The notes under the pieces: generated by a model
Told to the model about the DNA's origin: nothing
Databases searched by the model: none
Seen by the model: the letters and a program-made list of their open reading frames with translations, nothing else
Shown here: positions 1 to 7,784 of the stretch, piece after piece
Layout of the letters: every line of letters starts with the position of its first letter
How positions within the stretch are numbered: position 1 is the first letter of the stretch
DNA from: Acetobacteraceae bacterium
GTDB lineage: Bacteria; Pseudomonadota; Alphaproteobacteria; Acetobacterales; Acetobacteraceae
Length of the DNA: 20,016 nucleotides
Reading direction: 5' to 3'
NCBI GenBank assembly: GCA_947478535.1
Contig: CANJXD010000037.1
Span: forward strand, 1-20,016
Translations under genes and position numbers: made by a program

Positions 1-12
1 CCCGCCGCCTGA
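1..12 (+). CDS. 3' end of upstream gene (perhaps trpD), partial
   Basis: Only three sense codons and a TGA stop (10-12) are in the window, in a frame ending Pro-Ala-Ala. The stop lies 10 bases before the trpC start, so this is probably the preceding gene of the same transcript. In alphaproteobacteria trpD usually precedes trpC, which makes trpD the best guess, but nothing in these few codons proves it. Confidence 0.4.
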   Translation, partial: PAA

Positions 13-22
13 GCACCCCCCC

Positions 23-838
23 ATGAACGCCCCGACCCCCATGATGTCGGACACCCTCGCCCGCATCCTCGCCGATAAATACGAGGAAGTGCGCGAACGC
101 TCCGCCGCCGTCAGCCAGCATGAGATGGAAAAGCGGGCTCGGGATGCGGAGCCAACGCGGGATTTCACCGGCGCGCTGTGCGATGCCGTGGCCGACGGCC
201 GGGTCGGGCTGATCGCCGAGATCAAGCGCGCCTCGCCCTCCGGCGGGCTGATCCGCGACCCCTTCGATCCCGCCGCCATCGCCCGGTCCTATGAAGCCGC
301 GGGGGCGGCCTGCCTGTCCGTGCTGACGGATGGGCCCTGGTTCCAGGGAGATCTCGGCCACATGGTCGCCGCCCGCGCGGCCTGTTCGCTGCCGGTGCTG
401 CGGAAGGATTTCATGGTCCATCCCTGGCAGGTCTTCGAGGCCCGCGCGATGGGGGCGGATGCCATCCTGCTCATCATGGCGGCGCTGTCCGATGAACAGG
501 CGCAGGAGTTGGAGGATCTCGCCCGGTCCCTCGACTTGGCGGTGCTGGCAGAGGTGCATGACCGGCGGGAACTGGACCGCGCCCTGGGTCTGGAGACCCG
601 GTTGATCGGTGTGAACAACCGCAATCTCAAGACCTTGGTAACTGATCTTGTAATTTCAGATGAATTGATTCCCCTGATCCCCGCCGAACGCATTCCGGTC
701 GGCGAAAGCGGCATCCGGACGCCGGAGGATGTGCGCCGCATGGCCGCCGCCGGGGCGCGCTGCCTGCTGGTGGGGGAGCACCTGCTGCGCCAGCCCGATA
801 TCGAAGCCGCCGCCCGCGCCCTGATCACCGCGCTCTGA
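23..838 (+). CDS. trpC: Indole-3-glycerol phosphate synthase TrpC
   Basis: This cytoplasmic TIM-barrel enzyme closes the indole ring of 1-(2-carboxyphenylamino)-1-deoxyribulose 5-phosphate in tryptophan synthesis. At 271 residues it has the normal single-domain length. Family motifs run in order: EIKRASPS at residues 66-73, the catalytic-lysine motif RKDF at 127-130, AEVHD ending near 180, the VNNRNL loop at about 187-192, the phosphate-binding GESGI at 227-231 and LVGEHLL near 239-245. The ATG at 23 was chosen; ATGs at 41 and 44 are alternatives that lose only 6-7 residues outside the fold. The stop is 4 bases before the moaC GTG, so the genes are cotranscribed. This trpC-moaC-moeA order is common in alphaproteobacteria. 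No frameshift or missing motif is seen. Confidence 0.96.
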   Translation: MNAPTPMMSDTLARILADKYEEVRERSAAVSQHEMEKRARDAEPTRDFTGALCDAVADGRVGLIAEIKRASPSGGLIRDPFDPAAIARSYEAAGAACLSVLTDGPWFQGDLGHMVAARAACSLPVLRKDFMVHPWQVFEARAMGADAILLIMAALSDEQAQELEDLARSLDLAVLAEVHDRRELDRALGLETRLIGVNNRNLKTLVTDLVISDELIPLIPAERIPVGESGIRTPEDVRRMAAAGARCLLVGEHLLRQPDIEAAARALITAL

Positions 839-842
839 GGCC

Positions 843-1316
843 GTGACGACACTCACCCATTTCGACGAGGCCGGCCGCGCCGCCATGGTGGATGTCTCCG
901 CCAAGGCGGAGACGAGCCGGGTGGCGACGGCGCGGGGCCGCATTGTCATGGCGCCAGCGACACTGGCGCTCATCCAGGCCGGCGGGGTCGGCAAGGGCGA
1001 CGTGTTCGGCGTGGCGCGGCTGGCCGGCATCATGGCGGCGAAGCGGACGAGCGACCTGATCCCGCTGTGCCACCCCCTGATGATCGCCAAGGTGACGGTG
1101 GATCTGGTGGCGGTGGCGCCGGATGCGGTGGAGATCGAGGCGACCGTGAAGGTTACCGGCCAGACCGGGGTTGAGATGGAGGCGCTGACGGCGGTGACCG
1201 TCGCCGCCCTCACGGTCTATGACATGTGCAAGGCGGCGGATCGGGGCATGCGGATCGAAAGCGTGCGGCTGACCCATAAGTCAGGCGGAAAATCCGGCAC
1301 TTACGAGGCAGAGTGA
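843..1316 (+). CDS. moaC: Cyclic pyranopterin monophosphate synthase MoaC
   Basis: MoaC converts the 3',8-cyclo-GTP made by MoaA into cyclic pyranopterin monophosphate, the first stable intermediate of molybdenum cofactor synthesis. The 157-residue length is typical. Signature motifs are [13 protein letters not shown] (residues 67-79), [10 protein letters not shown] (109-118), YDMCKAAD (126-133) and THKSGGKSG (144-152), which carry the active-site lysines and acidic residues of the family. The start is a GTG at 843, 4 bases after the trpC stop. The stop TGA (1314-1316) overlaps the moeA ATG by one base. No moaA, moaD or moaE is visible here, so the rest of the pathway must lie elsewhere. Confidence 0.96.
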   Translation: MTTLTHFDEAGRAAMVDVSAKAETSRVATARGRIVMAPATLALIQAGGVGKGDVFGVARLAGIMAAKRTSDLIPLCHPLMIAKVTVDLVAVAPDAVEIEATVKVTGQTGVEMEALTAVTVAALTVYDMCKAADRGMRIESVRLTHKSGGKSGTYEAE

Positions 1317-2521
1317 TGCTTTCGGTCGAAGAAGCCCGCGACCGGATCCTGACCTCCCTGCGGCCGACGCCGGCCGAGACGGTGGCACTCTCCGAGGCCT
1401 GGCACCGGGTTCTCGCCCGGCCGGTCCTGGCGCGGCTGACCCAGCCGCCGGCCGAGGTCTCGGCCATGGATGGCTACGCGGTGCGCGCGGCCGATGCCGG
1501 GCTTGGGGCGTGCCTGGCCGTGATCGGCACGGCGCCGGCAGGCCACCCCTTCGCCGGCGCGGTCGGGCCGGGACAGGCCGTGCGCATCTTCACCGGCGGC
1601 TTCGTGCCGGAGGGTGCCGATGGCATCCTGATGCAGGAAGACGCGACGGAGGAGGCGGGCGTCGTCACGGTGGGCGAGGCGGTGAAGCCGGGCCGCTGGG
1701 TCCGCCGCCGGGGGCTCGATTTCGCGGAAGGCGAGTGCCTGCTGCGGGAGGGACGGCGCCTGACCGCGCGGGATGTCGGCCTGGCGGCGGCGGCAAATCA
1801 TGCCTGGCTGACCGTGCACCGGCGCCCGCGCATCGGCATCCTGGCGACGGGGGACGAAATCGCCCTGCCCGGCGACCCGATCCCCGCCGGCGGCATCGTC
1901 AGCAGCAACGCCCATGCCTTGGCCGCCCTGGTGCGCGCCGGGGGAGGAGACCCGCTGGTGCTGCCGATCGTGGCCGATGACCGGGACGCCATCGCGGCCG
2001 CGGCCGGCGCCGCGCGGGCCTGCGACCTGCTGGTGACGACAGGCGGCGCGAGCGTGGGGGAACATGACCTGGTGCAGGCGGCGCTGGGGCAGGATGGCTT
2101 CGCGCTGGATTTCTGGAAGATCGCCATGCGGCCGGGCAAGCCGCTGATCTGGGGTCGCCTCGGGCTGACGCCGGTGCTGGGGCTGCCCGGCAACCCGGTT
2201 TCCGCCCTGGTCTGCGCCGTGCAGTTCCTCGCCCCCGCGCTGGCGGTGCTGTCGGGGGAGCCGGCGGCGGCGCCGCCCACCATCCTGGTCCGCACCGGCG
2301 CGGCGCTGCCGGCGAATGACCGGCGCTTCGACCACCTGCGGGCGAGCCTGGCGGAAGACGCGGAGGGACGGATGGTCGCCACCCCCTTCCCCGTGCAGGA
2401 TAGTTCGATGCTGAAGACTCTGGCGCGGGCGGAGGCGCTGATCCTGCGCGCGCCCCATGCCCCGGCGCTGCCCGAAGGGGCGGAGGTCAGGGCGATTCCC
2501 CTCGGCCGATTGGGAATCTAG
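1316..2521 (+). CDS. moeA: Molybdopterin molybdenumtransferase MoeA
   Basis: MoeA inserts molybdate into adenylylated molybdopterin, the last general step of molybdenum cofactor synthesis. The 401-residue protein carries the family landmarks: SAMDGYAVR at residues 49-57, TGDE at 178-181, the MoCF-domain motif TTGGASVGEHD at 241-251, MRPGKP at 271-276 and GLPGNPVSA at 289-297. I chose the ATG at 1316, which shares one base with the moaC stop (TGATG); a GTG at 1313 directly before it would add one residue. The overlap implies translational coupling with moaC. The gene ends with TAG at 2519-2521, and a terminator-like hairpin follows about 30 bases later. The molybdoenzymes that use the cofactor are not in the window. 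Confidence 0.95.
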   Translation: MLSVEEARDRILTSLRPTPAETVALSEAWHRVLARPVLARLTQPPAEVSAMDGYAVRAADAGLGACLAVIGTAPAGHPFAGAVGPGQAVRIFTGGFVPEGADGILMQEDATEEAGVVTVGEAVKPGRWVRRRGLDFAEGECLLREGRRLTARDVGLAAAANHAWLTVHRRPRIGILATGDEIALPGDPIPAGGIVSSNAHALAALVRAGGGDPLVLPIVADDRDAIAAAAGAARACDLLVTTGGASVGEHDLVQAALGQDGFALDFWKIAMRPGKPLIWGRLGLTPVLGLPGNPVSALVCAVQFLAPALAVLSGEPAAAPPTILVRTGAALPANDRRFDHLRASLAEDAEGRMVATPFPVQDSSMLKTLARAEALILRAPHAPALPEGAEVRAIPLGRLGI

Positions 2522-2550
2522 ACCGCGCCGGACGCCCCGCCGATGGGCAT

Positions 2551-2575
2551 CCTGTCCCGATTCAGGGCAGGTTTT
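2551..2575 (+). terminator. Rho-independent terminator of the trpC-moaC-moeA unit
   Basis: CCTG-T-CCC (2551-2558) pairs with GGGCAGG (2565-2571) around the 6-base loop GATTCA. This gives a 7-bp GC-rich stem with a single bulged T, followed by TTTT (2572-2575). It lies 30 bases after the moeA stop and just upstream of the lexA promoter, so it would separate the two transcription units. The bulge and short T-run make it moderate rather than strong. Confidence 0.6.
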
Positions 2576-2596
2576 CCCTGGACCTGTGGAAAACAT

Positions 2597-2626
2597 TTGA
2601 CGCCACGGGCGGAACCTACATAGAAC
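2597..2626 (+). promoter_or_regulatory. Putative lexA promoter
   Basis: A near-consensus -35 TTGACG (2597-2602) is followed after 18 bases by TAGAAC (2621-2626) as a plausible -10. The -10 is imperfect (four of six matches to TATAAT), but its overlap with the LexA box is the arrangement expected of an SOS-repressed promoter. The lexA ATG is about 100 bases downstream. Confidence 0.55.
2612..2626 (+). promoter_or_regulatory. LexA box (SOS operator), GAAC-N7-GAAC
   Basis: GAAC (2612-2615), seven bases CTACATA, then GAAC (2623-2626) exactly match the direct-repeat operator GTTC-N7-GTTC described for alphaproteobacterial LexA, read on the opposite strand. It covers the proposed -10 region of lexA and lies 101 bases before the lexA ATG. 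Autorepression of lexA is therefore likely. The match is seen in the sequence; the function is inferred from the family. Confidence 0.85.
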
Positions 2627-2636
2627 ATCCGGGTCG

Positions 2637-2651
2637 GTTGCTTGTTTGTTC
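2637..2651 (+). promoter_or_regulatory. Possible second, degenerate LexA box
   Basis: GTTG (2637-2640), N7, GTTC (2648-2651) is one base off the GTTC-N7-GTTC operator. It begins 10 bases after the perfect box and is in the opposite orientation. It would sit in the transcribed leader of lexA. One mismatch in eight fixed positions can occur by chance, so this is tentative. Confidence 0.35.
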
Positions 2652-2716
2652 GGGGCCAAGGGGGCTCTGGGCGCCGGTGACAGCCTGCCTCGCAGGTCTT
2701 CATCGGGACCGGCTGT

Positions 2717-2724
2717 GGAGAAGG
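2717..2724 (+). promoter_or_regulatory. Ribosome binding site fixing the lexA start
   Basis: GGAGAAGG lies just before the ATG at 2727. It selects that ATG over the in-frame ATG at 2646, which would add 27 residues with no LexA similarity and would start inside the operator region. Confidence 0.7.
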
Positions 2725-2726
2725 CC

Positions 2727-3485
2727 ATGCTCACGCGCAAACAGCACGAATTGCTGATGTTCATCGACCGCCATCTGCGCGCCACAGGCTTTTCTCCCTC
2801 CTTCGAGGAGATGAAGGACGCGCTGCGGCTGAAGTCGAAATCCGGCATCCATCGGCTGATCACGGCGCTGGAGGAACGCGGCTTCCTCAAGCGGCGGGCA
2901 CATCGGGCCCGGGCTCTGGAAGTGCTCCGACTGCCGGAGAATGTGGCGCCACGCAGGGTGGAAGCCAGTAGCGGGCCGGTGCCGGTGCCCTCCGCCGCCC
3001 CGCCACAGCCTGCTGCCACCGCGCCGGGTTTCTCGCCCAACGTCATCCGCGGCAATTTCTCGCCGGGCCTCACGGGCGTGCAGCGCACGGCGAATGACAC
3101 GGGCGCGGTGCAACTGCCGCTCTATGGGCGCATCGCCGCCGGCATGCCGATCGAGGCGATGCGCGATACCAGCGCGAGCGTCGATGTGCCGGCCGCCCTG
3201 CTGGGCGGTGGCGAGCACTACGCGCTGGAGGTTGCTGGTGATTCGATGGTCGAAGCCGGCATCCTGGATGGCGACACGGTCATCATCCGCCGGGGTGACA
3301 CGGCGGAGAATGGCGCCATCGTCGTCGCCCTGGTTGATGATGCGGAGGTGACGCTGAAGCGCCTGCGCCGCCGGGGCAATTCGGTCGCGCTGGAACCGGC
3401 GAACCGTGCCTATGAGACCCGTATCTTCGGCCCGGATCGTGTGCGCGTGCAGGGCCGGCTGATTGGTCTGCTGCGGAAATACTGA
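2727..3485 (+). CDS. lexA: SOS repressor LexA
   Basis: LexA represses DNA-damage genes and cleaves itself when stimulated by RecA filaments. The 252-residue protein begins [10 protein letters not shown] and has an N-terminal winged helix-turn-helix at about residues 1-65, including [12 protein letters not shown] and [10 protein letters not shown] Pro/Ala-rich linker spans about 70-125, followed by an S24-type autoproteolysis domain. The cleavage bond is Ala138-Gly139 in RIAAGMP. The catalytic dyad is Ser173 in AGDSMVEAG and Lys211 in VTLKRL. The start is set by a good RBS at 2717-2724. A perfect LexA box overlaps the promoter, so the gene should be autoregulated. The linker is on the long side, as is common in high-GC alphaproteobacteria. 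It is convergent with the small ORF and comEC. Confidence 0.97.
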   Translation: MLTRKQHELLMFIDRHLRATGFSPSFEEMKDALRLKSKSGIHRLITALEERGFLKRRAHRARALEVLRLPENVAPRRVEASSGPVPVPSAAPPQPAATAPGFSPNVIRGNFSPGLTGVQRTANDTGAVQLPLYGRIAAGMPIEAMRDTSASVDVPAALLGGGEHYALEVAGDSMVEAGILDGDTVIIRRGDTAENGAIVVALVDDAEVTLKRLRRRGNSVALEPANRAYETRIFGPDRVRVQGRLIGLLRKY

Positions 3486-3504
3486 TCCGCGGCGCCGGGT
3501 GGGG

Positions 3505-3651
3505 TCAGTAAGGGTCCCACTCCGCCATCCGCGCCTGCCGCCACGCGGACAGGCGATGCCAGGATGTGACGAGCGCGACCCCGAGTCCAAGCCCGGCGGC
3601 CAGCCAGCCCAGCGCCATCAGGGAGGGGGTGGAGGCAACGATAGCGGTCAT
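3505..3651 (-). CDS. 48-residue single-span membrane protein, unknown function
   Basis: This small ORF reads from an ATG at 3651 to a TGA at 3505-3507. A hydrophobic stretch at about residues 10-31 (SLMALGWLAAGLGLGVALVT) could form one membrane span. A basic segment (WHRLSAWRQARM) and the ending AEWDPY follow. Third codon positions are mostly G or C, as in the neighbouring real genes, which supports coding. A purine-rich GACGGA lies a few bases before the ATG as a possible ribosome site. It starts 66 bases after the comEC stop on the same strand, so it may be the last gene of a comEC transcript. Its end is 19 bases from the convergent lexA stop. I do not recognise the family and assign no function. 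Confidence 0.55.
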   Translation of the reverse strand: MTAIVASTPSLMALGWLAAGLGLGVALVTSWHRLSAWRQARMAEWDPY

Positions 3652-3717
3652 CGGTTCCGTCTTTCCTGCGCCCTGCCTGGCCATGCTGCGGCTGAAACTC
3701 TTAAGAAATGATGAGTA

Positions 3718-5931
3718 TCAGCCCTCCGGCCCCGCGCCGGGATCGAGGGGCGCCAGGGGCAGGGTCTCGATCCGCCCCGGGATCGGTACTGGCGGCACCC
3801 AGGGGCGCGCGCCGCGCACCGCCCGGTCGCTCACCACCACCACCCCGTCACGGCCGATCCAGGCCGCCTGCGCGCCATCCCGCCACATCGCGAAACGGTC
3901 GATCGAGACGCCGGACGGACAGCGCGGCCGGATCGGCTCCAGCGCCAGCAGCAGCGCCGCACGGCCGCAGGCGTCCGCCCGTGCCACCTCATCCGGAGGG
4001 GCGGCGCGACGGCCGCGGGCCGCCGGCGGGCTGCGGAACAGCACGGCCTCCGCCACCCCTTCGCCAGGGCTGAAGCGGCAGGCGGCAGGCGTGCAGGTGA
4101 TCGCGCCGCCAGCAGCCGCGCCGCGTTCGGGCAGCGCCTCGCCCCGCGTCGCGCCCATCGCCCGCAGCATCGAATCCCGCGTGAAGTTTGAGGCCCCGGC
4201 GATCCGGTGCAGGAACACCCCCTCCTCCGTCCGGAACGCGACGATCCGCGCATCGGCGGAAACCAGGATATCCGGCGGCGGGGAAAGCAGCCCCGCCCCC
4301 AGGCCGAGCGCCAGCCCCGGCAGGCCGAACAGTCGCAGCCTTCCGCGCCAGAGGCAGAGCCAGCAGAAGCCGAAGCCCGCCACCGCCAGCCCCCAGACCG
4401 GCAGCGGCGCCATCGCCGGCGCGGCCTCCGGCCAGGCGGCGACCATTCGCGCGACGGCCAGGATGCCCTCCACCCCCCAGCCCATCGCCGCCAGCGGCCA
4501 GGCTTCCAGCCCGAAGGGCAGCGCGAGCATCGCCAGCAGGCCCGCCGGCATGACGATGAAGGAGGTCAGCGGCACCGCCACCGCATTGGCGATGACGCCA
4601 TAGATCTGCAGCCGGCCGAAATGATGCAGCCCGATCGGCGCTGTCGCGACGCCGGCCAGCACGGAGGTCGCCACCAGCCCGAACAGCACCAGCGCCGCCC
4701 GCCGCCAGGCCTTGCCGCCCTGGGACCCGCCCATCCGGAAGGCCTGGATCGGCCCGCGCAATGCCTCATGCCCCGCGATCAGCGCCAGCACCGCGGCGAA
4801 GGACATCTGGAAGGAAGGTCCAAGCACCTCGGCCGGCGCCACCAGCGTCACCACCCCCGCCGCCACGGCGATGACGCGCAGCGAGATCGCCCGCCGCCCC
4901 GTCAGCATCGCCAGCGTCATCAGCGCGGCCATGCCGAGGCAACGCTGCATCGGCACCTGCGATCCCGTCAGCACCATGTACCAGGCCCCGGCCGCCAGGC
5001 CGACCACCGCCGCCAGCGCCTTCACCGGCAACCGCAGCGCCACCCAGGGCAGCAGGGCCAGCAAGGCCCGCAGGGTGGTGAAGATCACCCCGATGACGAT
5101 CGCCATATGCAGGCCGGAGACCGATAGCAGGTGGGAAAGCCCGGAATCCCGCATCGCCACCATCTCAGCCACCGGAATGGCGCTTTGCGTCCCGGTCAGC
5201 AGCGCCGCCGCCACCGGCCCCGCCGCGCCCGGAATGGCCGCCGCCACTTCGCGGTCGAGCCGCGCCCGCAGCCCCGCCAGCACGGGGGATGCGCCCTCCC
5301 CCGGGCGCAGGCTGGCGGGCCCCAGGGCAAAGCCGGACCCGCCGAGGCCTGAGAAGAAGGCCGCGCGCTGGAAATCCCAGCCTCCCGGCACGGCGGGGGC
5401 GGAAGGTGGGCGGATCAGCGCGCGGATGGTGATGCCATCGCCCGGCGCCGGCCGCGCCGGGTCATCCGCCCGCATACGCAGGCGAATACTCCGGGGCAGC
5501 GCCGGGCCGCCATCCAGGCTCGGCGCGGCGAGGGTCAGCCGCCGTCCCTCCGGCAAAGGCTGCACTTCCTCCACCACGCCGGACAGCATCACGGCCTGGA
5601 AGGGCAGCGCGAGCGGCGGCGGCATCCGCGCGGCGTGCCAGGCGACAGCCCCCCAGCCCAGCAGGAAGGCCGCCAGCAGCCCCATCCCCCAGCCCGGCAG
5701 CAGCCAGCGCCGCGCCAGGGCGAAGGCCAGCGCCGCCAGGGGCGGGACAGCCCATAGCGGTTGCCAGCCCGGCTCCTCCGGCAGCGCGAAATAGCACAGC
5801 ACCCCCGCACCGAGGGCGACGGCCAGCCAGGGCGCGAATCGTCCATGCTGGGCGGCCAGCACCGCCCCAGCCGCCGCCGCGAGGCGCGATGGCAGGCTTC
5901 CCGCGGCGAAGGGGGAAAGGACGAGGGACAT
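3718..5931 (-). CDS. comEC: ComEC/Rec2 family DNA-uptake channel protein
   Basis: ComEC-type proteins form the inner-membrane channel for single-stranded DNA during natural transformation. The 737-residue protein is strongly hydrophobic. An N-terminal part (about residues 10-230) has several helices and an OB-like soluble segment (DUF4131 type). The competence core (about 240-520) contains the hallmark HLLSVSGLHMAIV starting at residue 267, then GPSFQMSFAA and IANAVAVPLTSFIVMP. The C-terminal 200 residues show no HxHxDH metal-binding motif, so the metallo-beta-lactamase domain of Bacillus ComEC looks absent or degenerate, as in many alphaproteobacteria. An in-frame stop lies just upstream of the ATG at 5931, so no longer N-terminus is possible from an upstream ATG. 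It is divergent from gltX. No other competence gene is in the window, so actual transformation ability cannot be judged. Confidence 0.92.
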   Translation of the reverse strand: MSLVLSPFAAGSLPSRLAAAAGAVLAAQHGRFAPWLAVALGAGVLCYFALPEEPGWQPLWAVPPLAALAFALARRWLLPGWGMGLLAAFLLGWGAVAWHAARMPPPLALPFQAVMLSGVVEEVQPLPEGRRLTLAAPSLDGGPALPRSIRLRMRADDPARPAPGDGITIRALIRPPSAPAVPGGWDFQRAAFFSGLGGSGFALGPASLRPGEGASPVLAGLRARLDREVAAAIPGAAGPVAAALLTGTQSAIPVAEMVAMRDSGLSHLLSVSGLHMAIVIGVIFTTLRALLALLPWVALRLPVKALAAVVGLAAGAWYMVLTGSQVPMQRCLGMAALMTLAMLTGRRAISLRVIAVAAGVVTLVAPAEVLGPSFQMSFAAVLALIAGHEALRGPIQAFRMGGSQGGKAWRRAALVLFGLVATSVLAGVATAPIGLHHFGRLQIYGVIANAVAVPLTSFIVMPAGLLAMLALPFGLEAWPLAAMGWGVEGILAVARMVAAWPEAAPAMAPLPVWGLAVAGFGFCWLCLWRGRLRLFGLPGLALGLGAGLLSPPPDILVSADARIVAFRTEEGVFLHRIAGASNFTRDSMLRAMGATRGEALPERGAAAGGAITCTPAACRFSPGEGVAEAVLFRSPPAARGRRAAPPDEVARADACGRAALLLALEPIRPRCPSGVSIDRFAMWRDGAQAAWIGRDGVVVVSDRAVRGARPWVPPVPIPGRIETLPLAPLDPGAGPEG

Positions 5932-6097
5932 CTCCCGGGATCGTGGAGGTTACGCGCGGGTTTCTCAACCCAATGGCGAATGTTTCATGCCGCCTCGCCC
6001 AGCCCTCCATCCAGCCCAGCGCATGCCACCGGTTCCGGCCTCGCGCGTTCTGCTCTACAGGGCGGGGTCAGACCTGCCGTCACCGGAACTGGAACCC
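5932..6097. other. Divergent comEC/gltX intergenic region
   Basis: These 166 bases must hold promoters for both genes. I see a small perfect hairpin GGGTT-TCTC-AACCC (5958-5971) near the comEC start, and on the minus strand a weak TTGAGA -35-like element within it. I see no convincing -35/-10 pair for gltX and no recognisable operator. Reading frames in this stretch look like overhangs of neighbouring genes. Confidence 0.4.
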
Positions 6098-7495
6098 ATG
6101 TCCGTCCGCACCCGCTTCGCCCCCTCCCCCACGGGCTATCTCCATATCGGCGGCGCCCGCACGGCGCTGTTCAATTACCTTTTCGCCCGCCGCCATGGCG
6201 GGCAGTACCTGTTGCGGATCGAGGATACGGACAAGCAGCGCAGCACCCAGGAAGCCGTGCAGCAGATCCTCGACAGCCTCGAATGGCTCGGGCTCAGCCC
6301 CGACGAGCCGCCGGTGATGCAGACCGCGCAGGAGGCCCGCCACGCCGAGGTCGCGCGCGAATTGCTGGCGATGGGCAAGGCCTATCTCGCCTATGACACG
6401 CCGGAGGAACTGGCCGCCGGCCGGGCCACGGCGGAAGCGCAGAAGCGGCCCTTCAAATACGATGGCAGCCGCTGGATCGGCATGGCGGCGAAGGACGCGC
6501 CCGCCATCGCCCCCGTCATCCGCATCAAGGCCCCGCAGGGTGGCGAGACGGTGGTGAAGGACCTGGTGCAGGGCGAGGTCCGCGTCTCCCATGCCGAGCT
6601 CGATGACATGATCATCCTGCGCTCCGACGGCACGCCGACCTATCTGCACGCGGTGGTGGTCGACGACCACGACATGCGCATCACCCATGTCATCCGCGGC
6701 GATGACCACCTGACCAACACGTTTCGCCAGTGCATGGTCTATGACGCGATGGGCTGGCACCGGCCGCATTTCGCCCATGTCTCGCTGATCCACGGCGCGG
6801 ATGGCGCCAAGCTGTCGAAGCGCCATGGCGCGGTCGGCGCGCTGGAATTCCGCGAACAGGGGCTGCTGCCGGAAGCCGTCTGCAACTACCTGCTGCGCCT
6901 GGGCTGGGGGCATGGCGACACCGAGATCATCTCGCGCGAGGACGTCACGAAGATCTTCGACATCGCCGATGTCGGCCGCGCCGCCGCGCGGATGGACTAC
7001 GCGAAGCTCAGCCATTTCAACGGTGTCTATCTGCGCGCCGCCGATGATGACCGGCTGCTGCGGGAGGTGATGGCGCGCTTCACGAAGCGCGGCGTTTCTT
7101 TCGGCACCGATGGCGCGGCCCGCATCCGCGCCCTGATGCCAGAGTTGAAGGAGCGAGCGCGCACCATCGAGGATATCGTCGGCGCAGCCTATTTCGCCGT
7201 GGCCGATGGCGCGCCGCAGCCGGATGCGAAGGCCGCCGCGCTGATGACGGCGGAGGCGAAGGCGCGGCTCGCGGACCTCACGCAGTTCCTGGCCGATGCG
7301 CCGTGGGAGCGAAAGGAGCTGGAACAGTGGCTGCGGGACTATGCCGATGTGAAGGGCGTCAAGCTCGGCCTGGTGGCGCAGCCGCTGCGCGTGGCGCTGA
7401 CCGGCAGCACGCAAAGCCCGCCGATCGACGCCGTGCTGGTGGCGCTCGGCCGGTCCGAATCGCTGGCGCGCATGCTGGCTGCCGCGGAAGCCTGA
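6098..7495 (+). CDS. gltX: Glutamyl-tRNA synthetase GltX
   Basis: This class I aminoacyl-tRNA synthetase charges tRNA-Glu with glutamate in the cytoplasm. The 465-residue length is that of a complete bacterial enzyme with both the Rossmann catalytic domain and the anticodon-binding domain. Visible motifs are FAPSPTGYLHIGGARTALF (residues 7-25, containing the HIGH signature as HIGG), LLRIEDTD (38-45), IRGDDHL near residue 203, and the KMSKS-loop equivalent KLSKR (238-242). The ATG at 6098 was chosen because the family N-terminus begins SVRTRFAPSPTG directly after it; an in-frame ATG at 5987 would add 37 unrelated residues. Alphaproteobacteria often carry two GltX paralogues, and one may also charge tRNA-Gln. 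Which type this is cannot be decided from motifs alone. A strong terminator follows. Confidence 0.95.
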   Translation: MSVRTRFAPSPTGYLHIGGARTALFNYLFARRHGGQYLLRIEDTDKQRSTQEAVQQILDSLEWLGLSPDEPPVMQTAQEARHAEVARELLAMGKAYLAYDTPEELAAGRATAEAQKRPFKYDGSRWIGMAAKDAPAIAPVIRIKAPQGGETVVKDLVQGEVRVSHAELDDMIILRSDGTPTYLHAVVVDDHDMRITHVIRGDDHLTNTFRQCMVYDAMGWHRPHFAHVSLIHGADGAKLSKRHGAVGALEFREQGLLPEAVCNYLLRLGWGHGDTEIISREDVTKIFDIADVGRAAARMDYAKLSHFNGVYLRAADDDRLLREVMARFTKRGVSFGTDGAARIRALMPELKERARTIEDIVGAAYFAVADGAPQPDAKAAALMTAEAKARLADLTQFLADAPWERKELEQWLRDYADVKGVKLGLVAQPLRVALTGSTQSPPIDAVLVALGRSESLARMLAAAEA

Positions 7496-7557
7496 ACACG
7501 ACACTGTGACGAGGCGCTGAGCGCCCCGTCACCGCGAAACAACGCCGCCGAATGGAG

Positions 7558-7594
7558 GGGCGCGCCTGGCCAGAAGCCCGGGCGCGCCCTTTTT
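7558..7594 (+). terminator. Strong Rho-independent terminator after gltX
   Basis: GGGCGCGCCTGG (7558-7569) pairs with CCGGGCGCGCCC (7578-7589) around the 8-base loop CCAGAAGC. The 12-bp stem has one G-T wobble and is followed directly by TTTTT (7590-7594). It lies about 60 bases after the gltX stop and closes that transcript. Confidence 0.9.
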
Positions 7595-7704
7595 GCGTCC
7601 TTCCGCCGTGCCGTAACCCGCGATTGTCGCCTGTGGTGAGACACATGATACACCAGCAAGAATATCCAAATAATAAGACTTTTCGCGCATAAAGCCATTC
7701 GTCC

Positions 7705-7732
7705 TTGACCGATTTGCTCCAGAACGTCTAAA
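7705..7732 (+). promoter_or_regulatory. Probable sigma-70 promoter of the 7785 membrane protein gene
   Basis: TTGACC (7705-7710) is five of six to the -35 consensus. After a 16-base spacer comes TCTAAA (7727-7732) as the -10. The surrounding 7640-7735 stretch is clearly richer in A and T than the rest of the window, as expected for a promoter region in a GC-rich genome. The start codon is about 50 bases downstream. Confidence 0.6.
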
Positions 7733-7773
7733 AACTGGGCACACGACGGGACGTTTTGTCCGTCTTCGGTCGC

Positions 7774-7779
7774 AGGAGG
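7774..7779 (+). promoter_or_regulatory. Consensus Shine-Dalgarno AGGAGG
   Basis: A perfect AGGAGG lies 5 bases before the ATG at 7785. It is the strongest ribosome binding site seen in the window and suggests the protein is made at a good level. Confidence 0.85.
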
Positions 7780-7784
7780 CTTCC

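Noticed and set aside
2494..2518. Perfect 7-bp hairpin GATTCCC/GGGAATC at the end of moeA
   Set aside because: It lies inside the coding sequence up to the stop and has no T-run; the hairpin at 2551-2575 is the better terminator.
1301..3100. 599-codon minus-strand open frame
   Set aside because: It is antisense to moeA and lexA, has an Arg/Gln/His-rich composition, no recognisable domain, and crosses the lexA promoter; it is a shadow in GC-rich DNA.
3566..5794. Long plus-strand open frames opposite comEC
   Set aside because: They are Arg/Pro/Ala/Ser-rich, have no motifs and are antisense to a clear comEC gene.
6080..7504. 474-codon minus-strand open frame opposite gltX
   Set aside because: It is the complement of a certain gltX and shows no family resemblance.
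7722..7736. Possible LexA box GAAC-N7-AACT before the 7785 gene
   Set aside because: The second half does not match GAAC, so it is not a LexA operator.
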